Assembly: GCA_963798805.1 (NCBI GenBank)
Contig: CAWCVC010000010.1
Location: forward strand, 434,001 to 498,000
Direction: 5' to 3'
Source: CAVZCK01 sp963798805
GTDB taxonomy: Bacteria > Pseudomonadota > Alphaproteobacteria > Rhizobiales > Rhodomicrobiaceae
DNA: 64,000 nt
Part shown: positions 27,058-34,920 of the stretch, one piece after another
How the letters are laid out: each line of letters begins with the position of its first letter
How positions within the stretch are numbered: position 1 is the stretch's first letter
Position numbers and translations under genes: made by a program
The notes under the pieces: model-generated
What the model was told of the DNA's origin: nothing
Seen by the model: the letters and a program-made list of their open reading frames with translations, nothing else
Databases searched by the model: none

Positions 27058-29460
27058 ATGCGAACGCTGACAGGCGCACGACTGTTGGAGACGACGGCGA
27101 GCACCGCCGAAATCGCGCTCGACCGGGGCTTCCGCCTGAGCGTGTTTCTGCTGGACGAGCAGCTTGCGCGCATTCTCGTGACGCGGCCGGGCGGCTTGCG
27201 TATGGAGCGGAGTTGGTCGCTTTCGCCGGAGCTGTCGGGCGGCGATGACCCGATCGACGGACGCGACCGCCTCGATCTGACCGGGTTTCCCGGCGCCGCG
27301 ATGACGGTCACGGAGGACGAGCGGGCGATCCGCATCGAAAGCCCCCATATCGGCATTGAGATCGGCCGCAAGCCTCTTGCCATCTCATGGAGCTGTCGGG
27401 AGCGCCGCGACCGCCCGTCCCGAACGGTCCTCGAAGACCGGCCAACTCAGCCCTATCGCTTTTCGCGCACCAGCCCGCGCTTCGTTCACGCGCTGAAACG
27501 CGATCCGGCGGAGCGCTATTACGGCTTCGGAGAGAAGAGCGGCGCCGCCGACAAGCGTGGCCGGCGCTTGCGCATGGGCACGAACGACGCGCTCGGCTAT
27601 GACGCCGAGACCTCCGATCCGCTTTACAAGCATATCCCGTTTTATATGATCGTGCGGCCGGACCTTGGCGGCGCGGCGGTCGGGCTGTTCTACGACAATC
27701 TCGCGCGTGGGGCTTTCGATCTGGGGCAGGAGATCGACGCCTATCACGGCCCCTATCGCACATTCGAAGCCGAAGACGGCGATCTCGATCTCTATGTGAT
27801 CTTCGGCCCGGCCATCAGCGAGGTCGTCGCCCGCTTCGTCAGCCTGACCGGGCGCACCGCCTTCCCGCCACGCTGGACGCTGAGCTATTCCGGCTCGACC
27901 ATGCAATATACAGATGCGCCGGACGCGACCGCACGGCTTACCGGCTTTCTCAACCTGATCGCCGAGCACGGCATCCCCTGCCGCTCCTTCCATCTGTCGT
28001 CCGGCTATACGCTGATCGGCGACAGGCGCTATGTGTTCACCTGGGACTGTGAGCGCTTTCCCGATCCGAAAGGATTAGCGGCCCGCTTCGCCGGGGCCGG
28101 AATCCGCTTCATCGCCAATATCAAGCCGGCCATGCTGCTCGATCATCCGCGCTTTGCCGAAGTGGAGGCGTTTCAAGGCTTCATCCGCGATAGCGGAGAC
28201 CCGGCCCGCCCGCATATCGCGCAATTCTGGGGCGGCGAGGCGGCTTATCTCGATTTCACCAATCCGCGGACCTCAGAGTGGTGGTCGCGCGGGGTCACGG
28301 CGCAGCTTCTGGAGAACGGCATTGCCGCGACCTGGAACGACAATAATGAGTTCGAAGTGGACGATGACGCGCGCGCCGATCTCAACGGACGCGGCGCGCC
28401 GATGGGCGTTCTTAGGCCCGTGCAAACAGGACTGATGCTGCGCGCCTCTCGCCAGGCACAGCTCGCGCATTCGCCGGACAAGCGCCCGTTCCTGGTCTCG
28501 CGCTCGGGTGGGCCAGGCATGCAGCGCTACGCCCAGACCTGGACCGGCGACAACCGCACCTCCTGGAAGACGCTGCGCTACAATCTGCGCATGGGGCACG
28601 GTATGAGCCTGTCGGGTCTCTTCAATTTCGGCCATGACGTCGGCGGCTTTGCCGGGCCTAGGCCCGACCCTGAGCTGTTCATGCGCTGGATCGAGCAGGG
28701 CATTTACTGGCCGCGCTTCACCATCCATTCCTGGAACGATGACGGCAGCGCCAGCGAGCCCTGGATGTATCCGGAGCTGCTGCCCAAGGTCCGCGCGGCG
28801 TTTCAGTGGCGCGAAAGGCTGCTGCCGCTGCTCTACACCCGGCTCTGGCGGGCTCATGTCCATCACCAGCCGGTCCTGCGGCCGCTGTTCTACGATTTCC
28901 CCGCGGCGGCCGAGGCCTATGAGGAGGAAGACAGTTTCATGGTCGGGCCGGACCTGCTGGTCGCGCCGGTGCTCGATCCCGGCGTGACACGGCGAACGCT
29001 GTGGCTGCCGGAGGTGGAGGGCGGCTGGTTCGATATCAGGACCGGTGTCCGGCACGCGGGTGGGCAATCGGCCGAGGTGGAAGCCCCACTCGGCAGAGCG
29101 CCGGCATTCATACGCGCGGGCTCCGTGCTGCCGCTCGGCCCGGCACCATCCTGGGACGATGGTCCGCTGACGCTTCGCTTCTACCCGCGAGCCGGAGCGC
29201 AGACCTCAACGATAATCTATGACGATGATGGCGAGAGCCATATCGATCCGCGTTCGCCGCCTTGTCTGATCCGCGCCGATATAAACTGGTCAGGAGACAT
29301 CCCGCGCCTGCGCATTCGCCGCTCCGGCGGCCATAAGCCGCGATGGTCCGAAATCCGCCTGGAGGATGCCTCGGGACAGCCGCTGAAGGCGCTGATCAAC
29401 AACAGGAAGGCGCCACTCGCGGTGCTGCCGATCGACGCCATCCTCGCCGATCGCGATTAG
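27058..29460 (+). CDS. Glycoside hydrolase family 31 (alpha-glucosidase/alpha-xylosidase-like)
   Basis: Retaining alpha-glycosidase of 800 residues from ATG 27058; the open frame upstream is repeat DNA. There is an N-terminal beta-sandwich (about 1-180, with YYGFGEKSG), a TIM barrel, and C-terminal beta domains. The nucleophile is the Asp of WNDNNEFE; the acid/base is probably the Asp of WTGDNRTSW. Other signatures are GYDAETSDPLYKHIPF, FNFGHDVGGFAG and WPRFTIHSWNDDG. No signal peptide is seen, so it probably acts on imported oligosaccharides. The specificity cannot be read from the sequence. It is followed 82 bases later by the DUF1932 dehydrogenase. Confidence 0.88.
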   Translation: MRTLTGARLLETTASTAEIALDRGFRLSVFLLDEQLARILVTRPGGLRMERSWSLSPELSGGDDPIDGRDRLDLTGFPGAAMTVTEDERAIRIESPHIGIEIGRKPLAISWSCRERRDRPSRTVLEDRPTQPYRFSRTSPRFVHALKRDPAERYYGFGEKSGAADKRGRRLRMGTNDALGYDAETSDPLYKHIPFYMIVRPDLGGAAVGLFYDNLARGAFDLGQEIDAYHGPYRTFEAEDGDLDLYVIFGPAISEVVARFVSLTGRTAFPPRWTLSYSGSTMQYTDAPDATARLTGFLNLIAEHGIPCRSFHLSSGYTLIGDRRYVFTWDCERFPDPKGLAARFAGAGIRFIANIKPAMLLDHPRFAEVEAFQGFIRDSGDPARPHIAQFWGGEAAYLDFTNPRTSEWWSRGVTAQLLENGIAATWNDNNEFEVDDDARADLNGRGAPMGVLRPVQTGLMLRASRQAQLAHSPDKRPFLVSRSGGPGMQRYAQTWTGDNRTSWKTLRYNLRMGHGMSLSGLFNFGHDVGGFAGPRPDPELFMRWIEQGIYWPRFTIHSWNDDGSASEPWMYPELLPKVRAAFQWRERLLPLLYTRLWRAHVHHQPVLRPLFYDFPAAAEAYEEEDSFMVGPDLLVAPVLDPGVTRRTLWLPEVEGGWFDIRTGVRHAGGQSAEVEAPLGRAPAFIRAGSVLPLGPAPSWDDGPLTLRFYPRAGAQTSTIIYDDDGESHIDPRSPPCLIRADINWSGDIPRLRIRRSGGHKPRWSEIRLEDASGQPLKALINNRKAPLAVLPIDAILADRD

Positions 29461-29542
29461 GCGGTCCGGCTCCCGATACCGCTGTTCCTGGCATAGCCAC
29501 CCGGTCTATCGTTTTCGCAGATTCATCGACGGGAGACAGTGA

Positions 29543-30412
29543 ATGTCGGAGATTGCAAAGCCGGCCATTATAGGAGTGCTCGGGCTCGGCCATATGGGAT
29601 CGGGGGTCGCGGCTGATCTCAAGGCCAGCGGCTTCGATGTCGTATCCACCGTGGAGGGCCGCTCGGAACACACCCGCGAACGCGCCGAACGGGCGGGCGT
29701 CAGGCTGCTGCCGACCCTCAGCGAGGTGGTGGCGGCCTGCGATACCTTCCTGTCGATCGTGGCTGCGGACCAGGCCGAGCCGCTGGCAGACGCCGTCATC
29801 GCTGTCCTCGACGGCCCCTTGCATTTTGTCGAATGCAACTCGATCACGCCGTCGAAGGTGCTGCGCATCGCCCACCGGATGGAAGCCGCCGGCGCCACCT
29901 TTTCGGACGGCGGCATCATCGGGCCGCCGCCCGGCGGCAGGAGCAAGACCCGCCTTTACGTCTCCGGTCCGGCTTCCGGCGTGCTGCCCTCATTGCAGAG
30001 CGCGCGGATGCTGGTCATCCGGCTCGGCGACAGCCTAAGCCAGGCTACCGAGATGAAGGTGTTGTTCTCGGCCGCCAATAAGGGCGTGACGGCGCTACTT
30101 GTCAACATTCTCGCCGCAGCGAAGCGGGTCGGCCTGATGGAGCGCGTCATCGGTGAACTCGATGCGTCGCGGCCCGGCCTCGTGGATTGCGTCCGCAGCG
30201 CCGGGCCCGGGCTCGTCGATAAGGCCGCCCGCTGGGCGATCGAGATGGGGGATGTCTCCGAGGGCTTGATCGAGATGCAGGTCAGCGGCGGCTATCACGC
30301 CACGGCGGCCGAAGACTATCGCCGGCTCGCCGCAAATCTCGTCATCGAAGAGCCAGAGGGCGACCGGCTCAGCCGCGTTCTCGAGGCCTGGATCGGCTCC
30401 GAGCCGAATTAG
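29543..30412 (+). CDS. NAD(P)-dependent dehydrogenase with DUF1932 C-terminal domain
   Basis: 289 residues. The N-terminal Rossmann domain of the 6-phosphogluconate/3-hydroxyisobutyrate dehydrogenase family starts IGVLGLGHMGSGVAADL (GxGxxG near 14-19), followed by a second-strand region. The middle motif FSDGGIIGPPPGG replaces the usual DAPVSGG and is typical of DUF1932 members. The conserved Lys of the catalytic helix is in EMKVLFSAANKG. Substrate is unknown. Enzymes of this kind are often encoded next to decarboxylases and sugar-acid genes, as here. It is convergent with ubiX. Confidence 0.82.
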   Translation: MSEIAKPAIIGVLGLGHMGSGVAADLKASGFDVVSTVEGRSEHTRERAERAGVRLLPTLSEVVAACDTFLSIVAADQAEPLADAVIAVLDGPLHFVECNSITPSKVLRIAHRMEAAGATFSDGGIIGPPPGGRSKTRLYVSGPASGVLPSLQSARMLVIRLGDSLSQATEMKVLFSAANKGVTALLVNILAAAKRVGLMERVIGELDASRPGLVDCVRSAGPGLVDKAARWAIEMGDVSEGLIEMQVSGGYHATAAEDYRRLAANLVIEEPEGDRLSRVLEAWIGSEPN

Positions 30413-30445
30413 GCCAGACAATGCGCACAAAACAGGCGCCAGCGC

Positions 30446-31069
30446 TCAGCCGGTCTCATTCCCCCAGACGGGAACGACCTTGCGCAGCTCGGGGCCGAGA
30501 AGATCTTCTCCGCTCTCCTTCCAGCGGCGAACGGTGCCGATATCGATATCGAAGAGGTCGAGCACGCGCCCAAGCGTGTGATCGACCATCTCGTCGATCG
30601 TTGCGGGCCTGGCGTAGAAGGCCGGCACGGGCGGCGAGATCACGGCGCCCATTTCGGCAACGGACGCCATATTCCGCAAGTGCCCCGCATGGAGAGGCGT
30701 TTCGCGCACCATGAGCACGAGGCGGCGTTTTTCCTTCAGTACCACGTCGGCGGCGCGCGTCAGCAGTGTCGAAGTCACGCCGGTGGCAATCTCGGCCAGC
30801 GATCTGACCGAGCAGGGCGCGACGATCATGCCCATGGTCTTGAACGAGCCGCTCGAAATGGCCGCGCCGATATCGTCATTGCGGTACCAGACCTTGGCGA
30901 GCGAACGGATGCGGGCAATCTTCCAGTCCGTCTCGTGCGCAACGGTGATCTCACCCGAGCGCGACATCACGAGGTGCGTCTCGATCTCTGCGCGATCGAG
31001 CAGTTCGAGAAGTCTTATGCCATATATGACCCCGGACGCACCGGAAATGCCTACGATAAGACGGCGCAT
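30446..31069 (-). CDS. ubiX: Flavin prenyltransferase UbiX (Pad1 type)
   Basis: Makes prenylated FMN, the cofactor of UbiD decarboxylases, from FMN and dimethylallyl phosphate. From ATG 31069 it has 207 residues. Signatures are GISGASGVIYGIRLLE (FMN phosphate site), SGSFKTMGMIVAPCS and LVLMVRETPLH with the conserved Arg and Glu, then a C-terminal DHTLGRVLDLFDI. It lies 47 bases after the LysR gene on the same strand, with ubiD divergent from both, so this copy probably serves the local UbiD rather than ubiquinone synthesis. Confidence 0.92.
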   Translation of the reverse strand: MRRLIVGISGASGVIYGIRLLELLDRAEIETHLVMSRSGEITVAHETDWKIARIRSLAKVWYRNDDIGAAISSGSFKTMGMIVAPCSVRSLAEIATGVTSTLLTRAADVVLKEKRRLVLMVRETPLHAGHLRNMASVAEMGAVISPPVPAFYARPATIDEMVDHTLGRVLDLFDIDIGTVRRWKESGEDLLGPELRKVVPVWGNETG

Positions 31070-31116
31070 TGTCAAGCTTGCCTCAAATTGTCAGCGTCCT
31101 CTTTCCGGCCTCACAG

Positions 31117-32109
31117 TCAACCAGCAGGCCGGCGTCCAGGCAAGCCCGAAACGCCGACCGTCCCCGACGAGCTTCGTGATCGCGCTTTTCTGCCGGTTCC
31201 CGTTTGACTCCTGCGGCGGCCGGGTTTCCTCGCCATTCTAGCCTTAAGCTCCTCCACCAGCAATTCGGCCGCCTCGGACAGTCCCCGGCGAGGACTGTAG
31301 GCGCAAATGATCGTCCGGGATATGGGCGGCGAGATCGGGTAGACGGACAGCGCACCCGTCAGCAGTCCCCGCTGGACGGCAATGGGGGGCAGGATTGTCA
31401 TGAAATCCGTCCGCAGGACGAATTCCTCGATCGTATCGATCTCGTCGAATTCCAGGCGCGGGGCCAGCTTCACGCCGGCACCGGCCATCGCCTGGTCGAT
31501 GATCGTTCTGAGACCGTTGCGGCGCGAAGGGATGACCAGATCGAGGCCGGCTGCCGCTTGAAGCGTTGCCGGAATCTCGATCGGCAAGGGCGTATTGGCG
31601 GCACCGACGATGAAAAGGTCCTCGCTGAGAATTTCGATGGTCTTCAGAACCCGGCTGTCGCGGGTCTCATTGATCATCGCGAGATCAAGCTGGCCTTTGC
31701 CGAGCATTTCGAGCAATTCGCATGTAAAGCCGCAAGTCGCATGGATCGTCACCTTCGGAAATCTGGCATGGAAGCTGGCGAGACACTCCGACAGCAAGCG
31801 GTTGCTGAGCGAGGCGATGGTTCCGAACGCGATGCTGCCGGTCACCTCGCCGGCGGGATTGCCGAGCTCACGTTTCGCATCAGCAAGGCTTTGCAGGATG
31901 GGGACAAAAAGCTTGTAGGCCCGGTCTCCCGCCTGGGTCGGGACCATTCCTGTCGGCAAACGGCGGAACAGCGGCTGCCCCAGCTCCCGCTCCAGCTTGG
32001 AGAGCTGCGTGCTGATCGCCGGCTGCACGACATTTGCGCGCCGCGCCGCCTGCGTCACCGAGCCCTCTTCGTAAAGCGCCACGAAATATTGGATCTGCCT
32101 CAGTTCCAT
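31117..32109 (-). CDS. LysR-family transcriptional regulator
   Basis: 330 residues: a winged helix-turn-helix at 1-60 (MELRQIQYFVALYEEGSVTQ, AARRANVVQPAIS) followed by a periplasmic-binding-protein-like effector domain from about 90. The C-terminus carries an extra basic, low-complexity tail of about 40 residues (rich in R, S, G) not usual for the family. It is divergent from ubiD across a 120-base gap that contains a perfect inverted repeat, and it is upstream of ubiX on its own strand. The natural reading is an activator of ubiD and ubiX responding to the UbiD substrate, probably an aromatic or unsaturated acid. Confidence 0.9.
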   Translation of the reverse strand: MELRQIQYFVALYEEGSVTQAARRANVVQPAISTQLSKLERELGQPLFRRLPTGMVPTQAGDRAYKLFVPILQSLADAKRELGNPAGEVTGSIAFGTIASLSNRLLSECLASFHARFPKVTIHATCGFTCELLEMLGKGQLDLAMINETRDSRVLKTIEILSEDLFIVGAANTPLPIEIPATLQAAAGLDLVIPSRRNGLRTIIDQAMAGAGVKLAPRLEFDEIDTIEEFVLRTDFMTILPPIAVQRGLLTGALSVYPISPPISRTIICAYSPRRGLSEAAELLVEELKARMARKPGRRRSQTGTGRKARSRSSSGTVGVSGLPGRRPAG

Positions 32110-32160
32110 GACGACCTCGTGCTGTCATCTCAATTCGTGATGGTTGCCATCAGAATTGAT

Positions 32161-32176
32161 TAATAGAATGCTATTA
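32161..32176. promoter_or_regulatory. Probable LysR operator in the lysR-ubiD gap
   Basis: A perfect interrupted palindrome, TAATAG-AATG-CTATTA, contains the T-N11-A spacing of LysR sites. It lies 51 bases from the lysR start and 53 from the ubiD start, in an AT-rich patch of an otherwise GC-rich region. Confidence 0.6.
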
Positions 32177-32229
32177 GTATGCCCGTTTAGAGTCTGTCGG
32201 AATCGGAAAATTCCGGGGAGGAGTCCCCT

Positions 32230-33651
32230 ATGGGCGAAGCCCAGGCCGACAACAAAGTTGAGCTGTCGAGTGGCGGAGCTGTTCACGATGTGCGCGATTG
32301 GCTCGCACGTCTGACACGGCGGGACCGGCTTGCGATCATCCGGCCGGGCGCCAAGCTCGAATTCGAGGTCGCCGGCATCGCCAATCGGCTGGACGGCGTA
32401 AAGGCCAGCTTCTTTCCCTCGCCCGCTGGCCATTCCGTGCCGGTAGTATCGGGGCTGGTTTCGAACCGGACCTGGATGGCCGAAGCGCTCGGCGTCGATG
32501 AAACAGCGCTGCTCGCCCGCTTTCAGGACGCGGTCAACAAACCTTTGCCTTGGGTCGAAGAGTCGAGCGGGCTCTGCCAGCAGGAGGTCCGGCGCGACCC
32601 CGATCTCGGCGCCATGCTGCCGATCCCGACCCACAACGAGCATGACGCGGGCGCCTATATCACCGCCGGTCTGCTGATCACCAGAAACCCGAAAACCGGC
32701 ATCCAGAATGTCGCCATCCACCGGCTGCAACTGACCGGCAAGGCGCGGCTGGGCGTGCTTTTGCTGCCCCGCCACACCTTGGCTTTCTATGAGAATGCCG
32801 AGGCCGCTGGCGCCGATCTCGACATCGCCATCGTTGTCGGCGTCAGTCCGGCCCTGCTGCTCGCCTCCCAGGCGATCATGCCGATCGACCATGACGAGCT
32901 GGAAGTCGCGGGCGGCCTCGTGAACCAGCCGATCAGCGTCGTGCGCTGTGTCAACAGCGAGATTCGGGTCCCGGCGAACGCCGAGATCGTGCTCGAAGGC
33001 CGGCTCCTGGCCAAGACGCGCGAGACGGAGGGTCCCTTCGGGGAATTCCCGCAATATTACGGCGCTCCGGCGGACCGCCACGTCATCGAGATCGATCTCG
33101 TGACCCACCGGCGCTCGCCGATCTTCCATACCATCGTCGGCGGCGGGCTGGAGCATCTTCTGCTCGGCGGCATCCCGCGCGAAGCGACGATCCTTGCCAA
33201 TCTGCAGCGCAATTTCCCCTCCGTGCGCGACGTGCATCTCGCGCTCGGCGGCGTCTGCCGCTATCACCTCTATGTCAAAATGCGCAAGCGTTTCGAGGGC
33301 GAGGCGAAAAACGTCATCCTTGGAGCGCTCGCCTCGCATTACGACATCAAACACGTCACGGTGGTCGACGAGGACGTCGACATCCATGATCCAACTCAGG
33401 TCGAATGGGCGGTCGCGACCCGTTTTCAGGCCGACCGCGATCTGGTGATCGTCAACAATTCGCAAGGCTCCAAGCTCGACCCGTCGACCCGCGAAGGCGT
33501 CGGCTCCAAGCTCGGCTTCGATGCGACGGTGCCGCTCGATGCGCCGGAATTCCGATACAAACGGATCAGAGTACCGGGCGAGGCCGAAATCGACCTCGGC
33601 AGCCGGATCGATGCGAATGCAAGGCTCACGGATTATGTCGATATCGGTTGA
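32230..33651 (+). CDS. UbiD-family prenyl-FMN-dependent decarboxylase
   Basis: 473 residues. Non-oxidative (de)carboxylase of aromatic or alpha,beta-unsaturated acids using prenylated FMN made by UbiX. Family features are IPTHNEHDAGAYITAG (metal and cofactor loop), NVAIHRLQ, and the catalytic Glu region ETEGPFGEFPQYYG, with an Arg earlier in the same sheet. It ends in a long C-terminal domain used for oligomerisation. It differs from true UbiD of ubiquinone synthesis and looks like the broad catabolic group (phthalate, furoate, pyrrole or gallate-type acids). The start at 32230 has GGGGAGG a few bases ahead. It is divergent from the LysR regulator. Confidence 0.88.
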   Translation: MGEAQADNKVELSSGGAVHDVRDWLARLTRRDRLAIIRPGAKLEFEVAGIANRLDGVKASFFPSPAGHSVPVVSGLVSNRTWMAEALGVDETALLARFQDAVNKPLPWVEESSGLCQQEVRRDPDLGAMLPIPTHNEHDAGAYITAGLLITRNPKTGIQNVAIHRLQLTGKARLGVLLLPRHTLAFYENAEAAGADLDIAIVVGVSPALLLASQAIMPIDHDELEVAGGLVNQPISVVRCVNSEIRVPANAEIVLEGRLLAKTRETEGPFGEFPQYYGAPADRHVIEIDLVTHRRSPIFHTIVGGGLEHLLLGGIPREATILANLQRNFPSVRDVHLALGGVCRYHLYVKMRKRFEGEAKNVILGALASHYDIKHVTVVDEDVDIHDPTQVEWAVATRFQADRDLVIVNNSQGSKLDPSTREGVGSKLGFDATVPLDAPEFRYKRIRVPGEAEIDLGSRIDANARLTDYVDIG

Positions 33652-33715
33652 CGCTTTCCGCGGGTTTATCCGAGGCGGCGCCCATCATCGGGGGCCGGAT
33701 AGCTGAAGGAGGTTT

Positions 33716-33772
33716 ATGAGCCGCGCCGGGTGCCGCATGCCCGAAGCATTGTTAGTAATGACAGCCGGTTAA
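33716..33772 (+). other. 18-codon mini-ORF with strong ribosome site
   Basis: AAGGAGG followed by TTT and ATG at 33716 opens an 18-codon frame (MSRAGCRMPEALLVMTAG) closed by TAA at 33770-33772, 64 bases after ubiD. It could be the remnant start of a lost downstream gene or a short leader peptide. No function is claimed. Confidence 0.25.
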
Positions 33773-33918
33773 ACGAAGAAATGTGCCGTAATCGGAGCTT
33801 GTAAAAAGATCTGTTCCGTTATGGCACGACATCTTCCACTGCTACCGGCAAAACTTCTATTTCCCCTGCTTCGATGTAGTTTCCGCGTTGCACAAAACTA
33901 TGATATGGTCAACCAATT

Positions 33919-33936
33919 GCCGCCAGATTAGGCGGC
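33919..33936 (+). promoter_or_regulatory. Hairpin directly before the AraC-type start
   Basis: GCCGCC (33919-33924) pairs with GGCGGC (33931-33936) across AGATTA, ending three bases before the GTG at 33940. If that GTG is the true start, the stem hides its ribosome site. If the ATG at 33952 is used instead, the stem may simply be an operator or spacer. Confidence 0.35.
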
Positions 33937-33939
33937 TGC

Positions 33940-34791
33940 GTGGATGAAGCGATGTCGCGTGCGCTCAATATATTCCAGGGGCGTTTTGGACGGGTGGCCT
34001 TACTCGATATGGACCGCTCGCTCGTTACGCATGCGCATCGGGCTTGCCATGTGCTGCTTAAATTCGGCGGCGCCGACACCGCCTTTCACGTTCGCGGCGA
34101 AATCTGTCCGCTGATGGATGACACCGCCGTGCTCGTCAATGCCTGGGAGCCGCACGCCTATACTCACGCTCCCAATGCACCGCAAACCATAATACTGGCG
34201 CTCTATATCGATCCACTCTGGCTTGCTCAGGTCGACCGCCAGCTGATCTGCTCCGGTCACTCGCAATTCTTTCCGCGCCAATGCGTGACCCTCAACCCGG
34301 TCGTGCTCGAACGGGCGCTGGATCTGGGCGGTCAGATGCTGCTCGGCGAAACACTTTCGACGCGCGACGCGGAGGAGACCGTGTTCGACCTGATGATCAG
34401 CATCATCGACAGCTTCTCCAACCGGATCGTGCTGCGAAGCGACCGCAATCTCTTCGGCATCGCCGATCACCGGATCAAGCGGGCAATCGATGCCATGCGC
34501 CGCGAACTTGGCGAGCCGCTCGACATCCCGAGGCTTTCGCGGATCGCGAACCTGTCCAGGCCGCATTTCTTCTATCAGTTCAAGAAGGTGACGGGCCTGT
34601 CTCCAAGCCTGTTCCTGAATACCTTGCGCATGGAATATGCGGCGGCCATGCTCGTCGACGAGAATAAGACCCTCATCAACGTCGCCCAGGATCTGGGCTT
34701 CGAAGCCCATTCCAATTTCACCCGCTTCTTCCGCCAGCATCAGGGCGTCGCGCCCTCGGAATATCGCCGCGTCACCCAGCTTTTCGGCTAA
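33940..34791 (+). CDS. AraC-family transcriptional regulator
   Basis: 283 residues from GTG 33940, or 279 from ATG 33952. The N-terminus is a cupin-like sensor (HRACHVLLKFGG to NAWEPHAYTH). The C-terminal 100 residues hold two helix-turn-helices, seen in LSRIANLSRPHFFYQFKK and INVAQDLGFEAHSNFTRFFR, with the family signature GVAPSEYRR. It lies 129 bases ahead of the molybdenum hydroxylase operon on the same strand and is its likely activator. The cupin would bind the carbon source, whose identity is unknown. Confidence 0.88.
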   Translation: MDEAMSRALNIFQGRFGRVALLDMDRSLVTHAHRACHVLLKFGGADTAFHVRGEICPLMDDTAVLVNAWEPHAYTHAPNAPQTIILALYIDPLWLAQVDRQLICSGHSQFFPRQCVTLNPVVLERALDLGGQMLLGETLSTRDAEETVFDLMISIIDSFSNRIVLRSDRNLFGIADHRIKRAIDAMRRELGEPLDIPRLSRIANLSRPHFFYQFKKVTGLSPSLFLNTLRMEYAAAMLVDENKTLINVAQDLGFEAHSNFTRFFRQHQGVAPSEYRRVTQLFG

Positions 34792-34920
34792 TAGCCGCCT
34801 CCAAAAAATCAGACTGTGTGATAAGTCGAAAGACGGCACGATAAGCGCGCTTTCGCCAATCCCATTACCTTGACCTGCTCAATCTCAACCGCGCCACGAG
34901 AGCGCGGCTGGAGGAAAGCA

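Noticed and set aside
33820..33845. Sigma-54 promoter ahead of the AraC gene
   Set aside because: TGGCACG resembles the -24 element but the -12 position lacks the TTGC/TGC element at the right distance.
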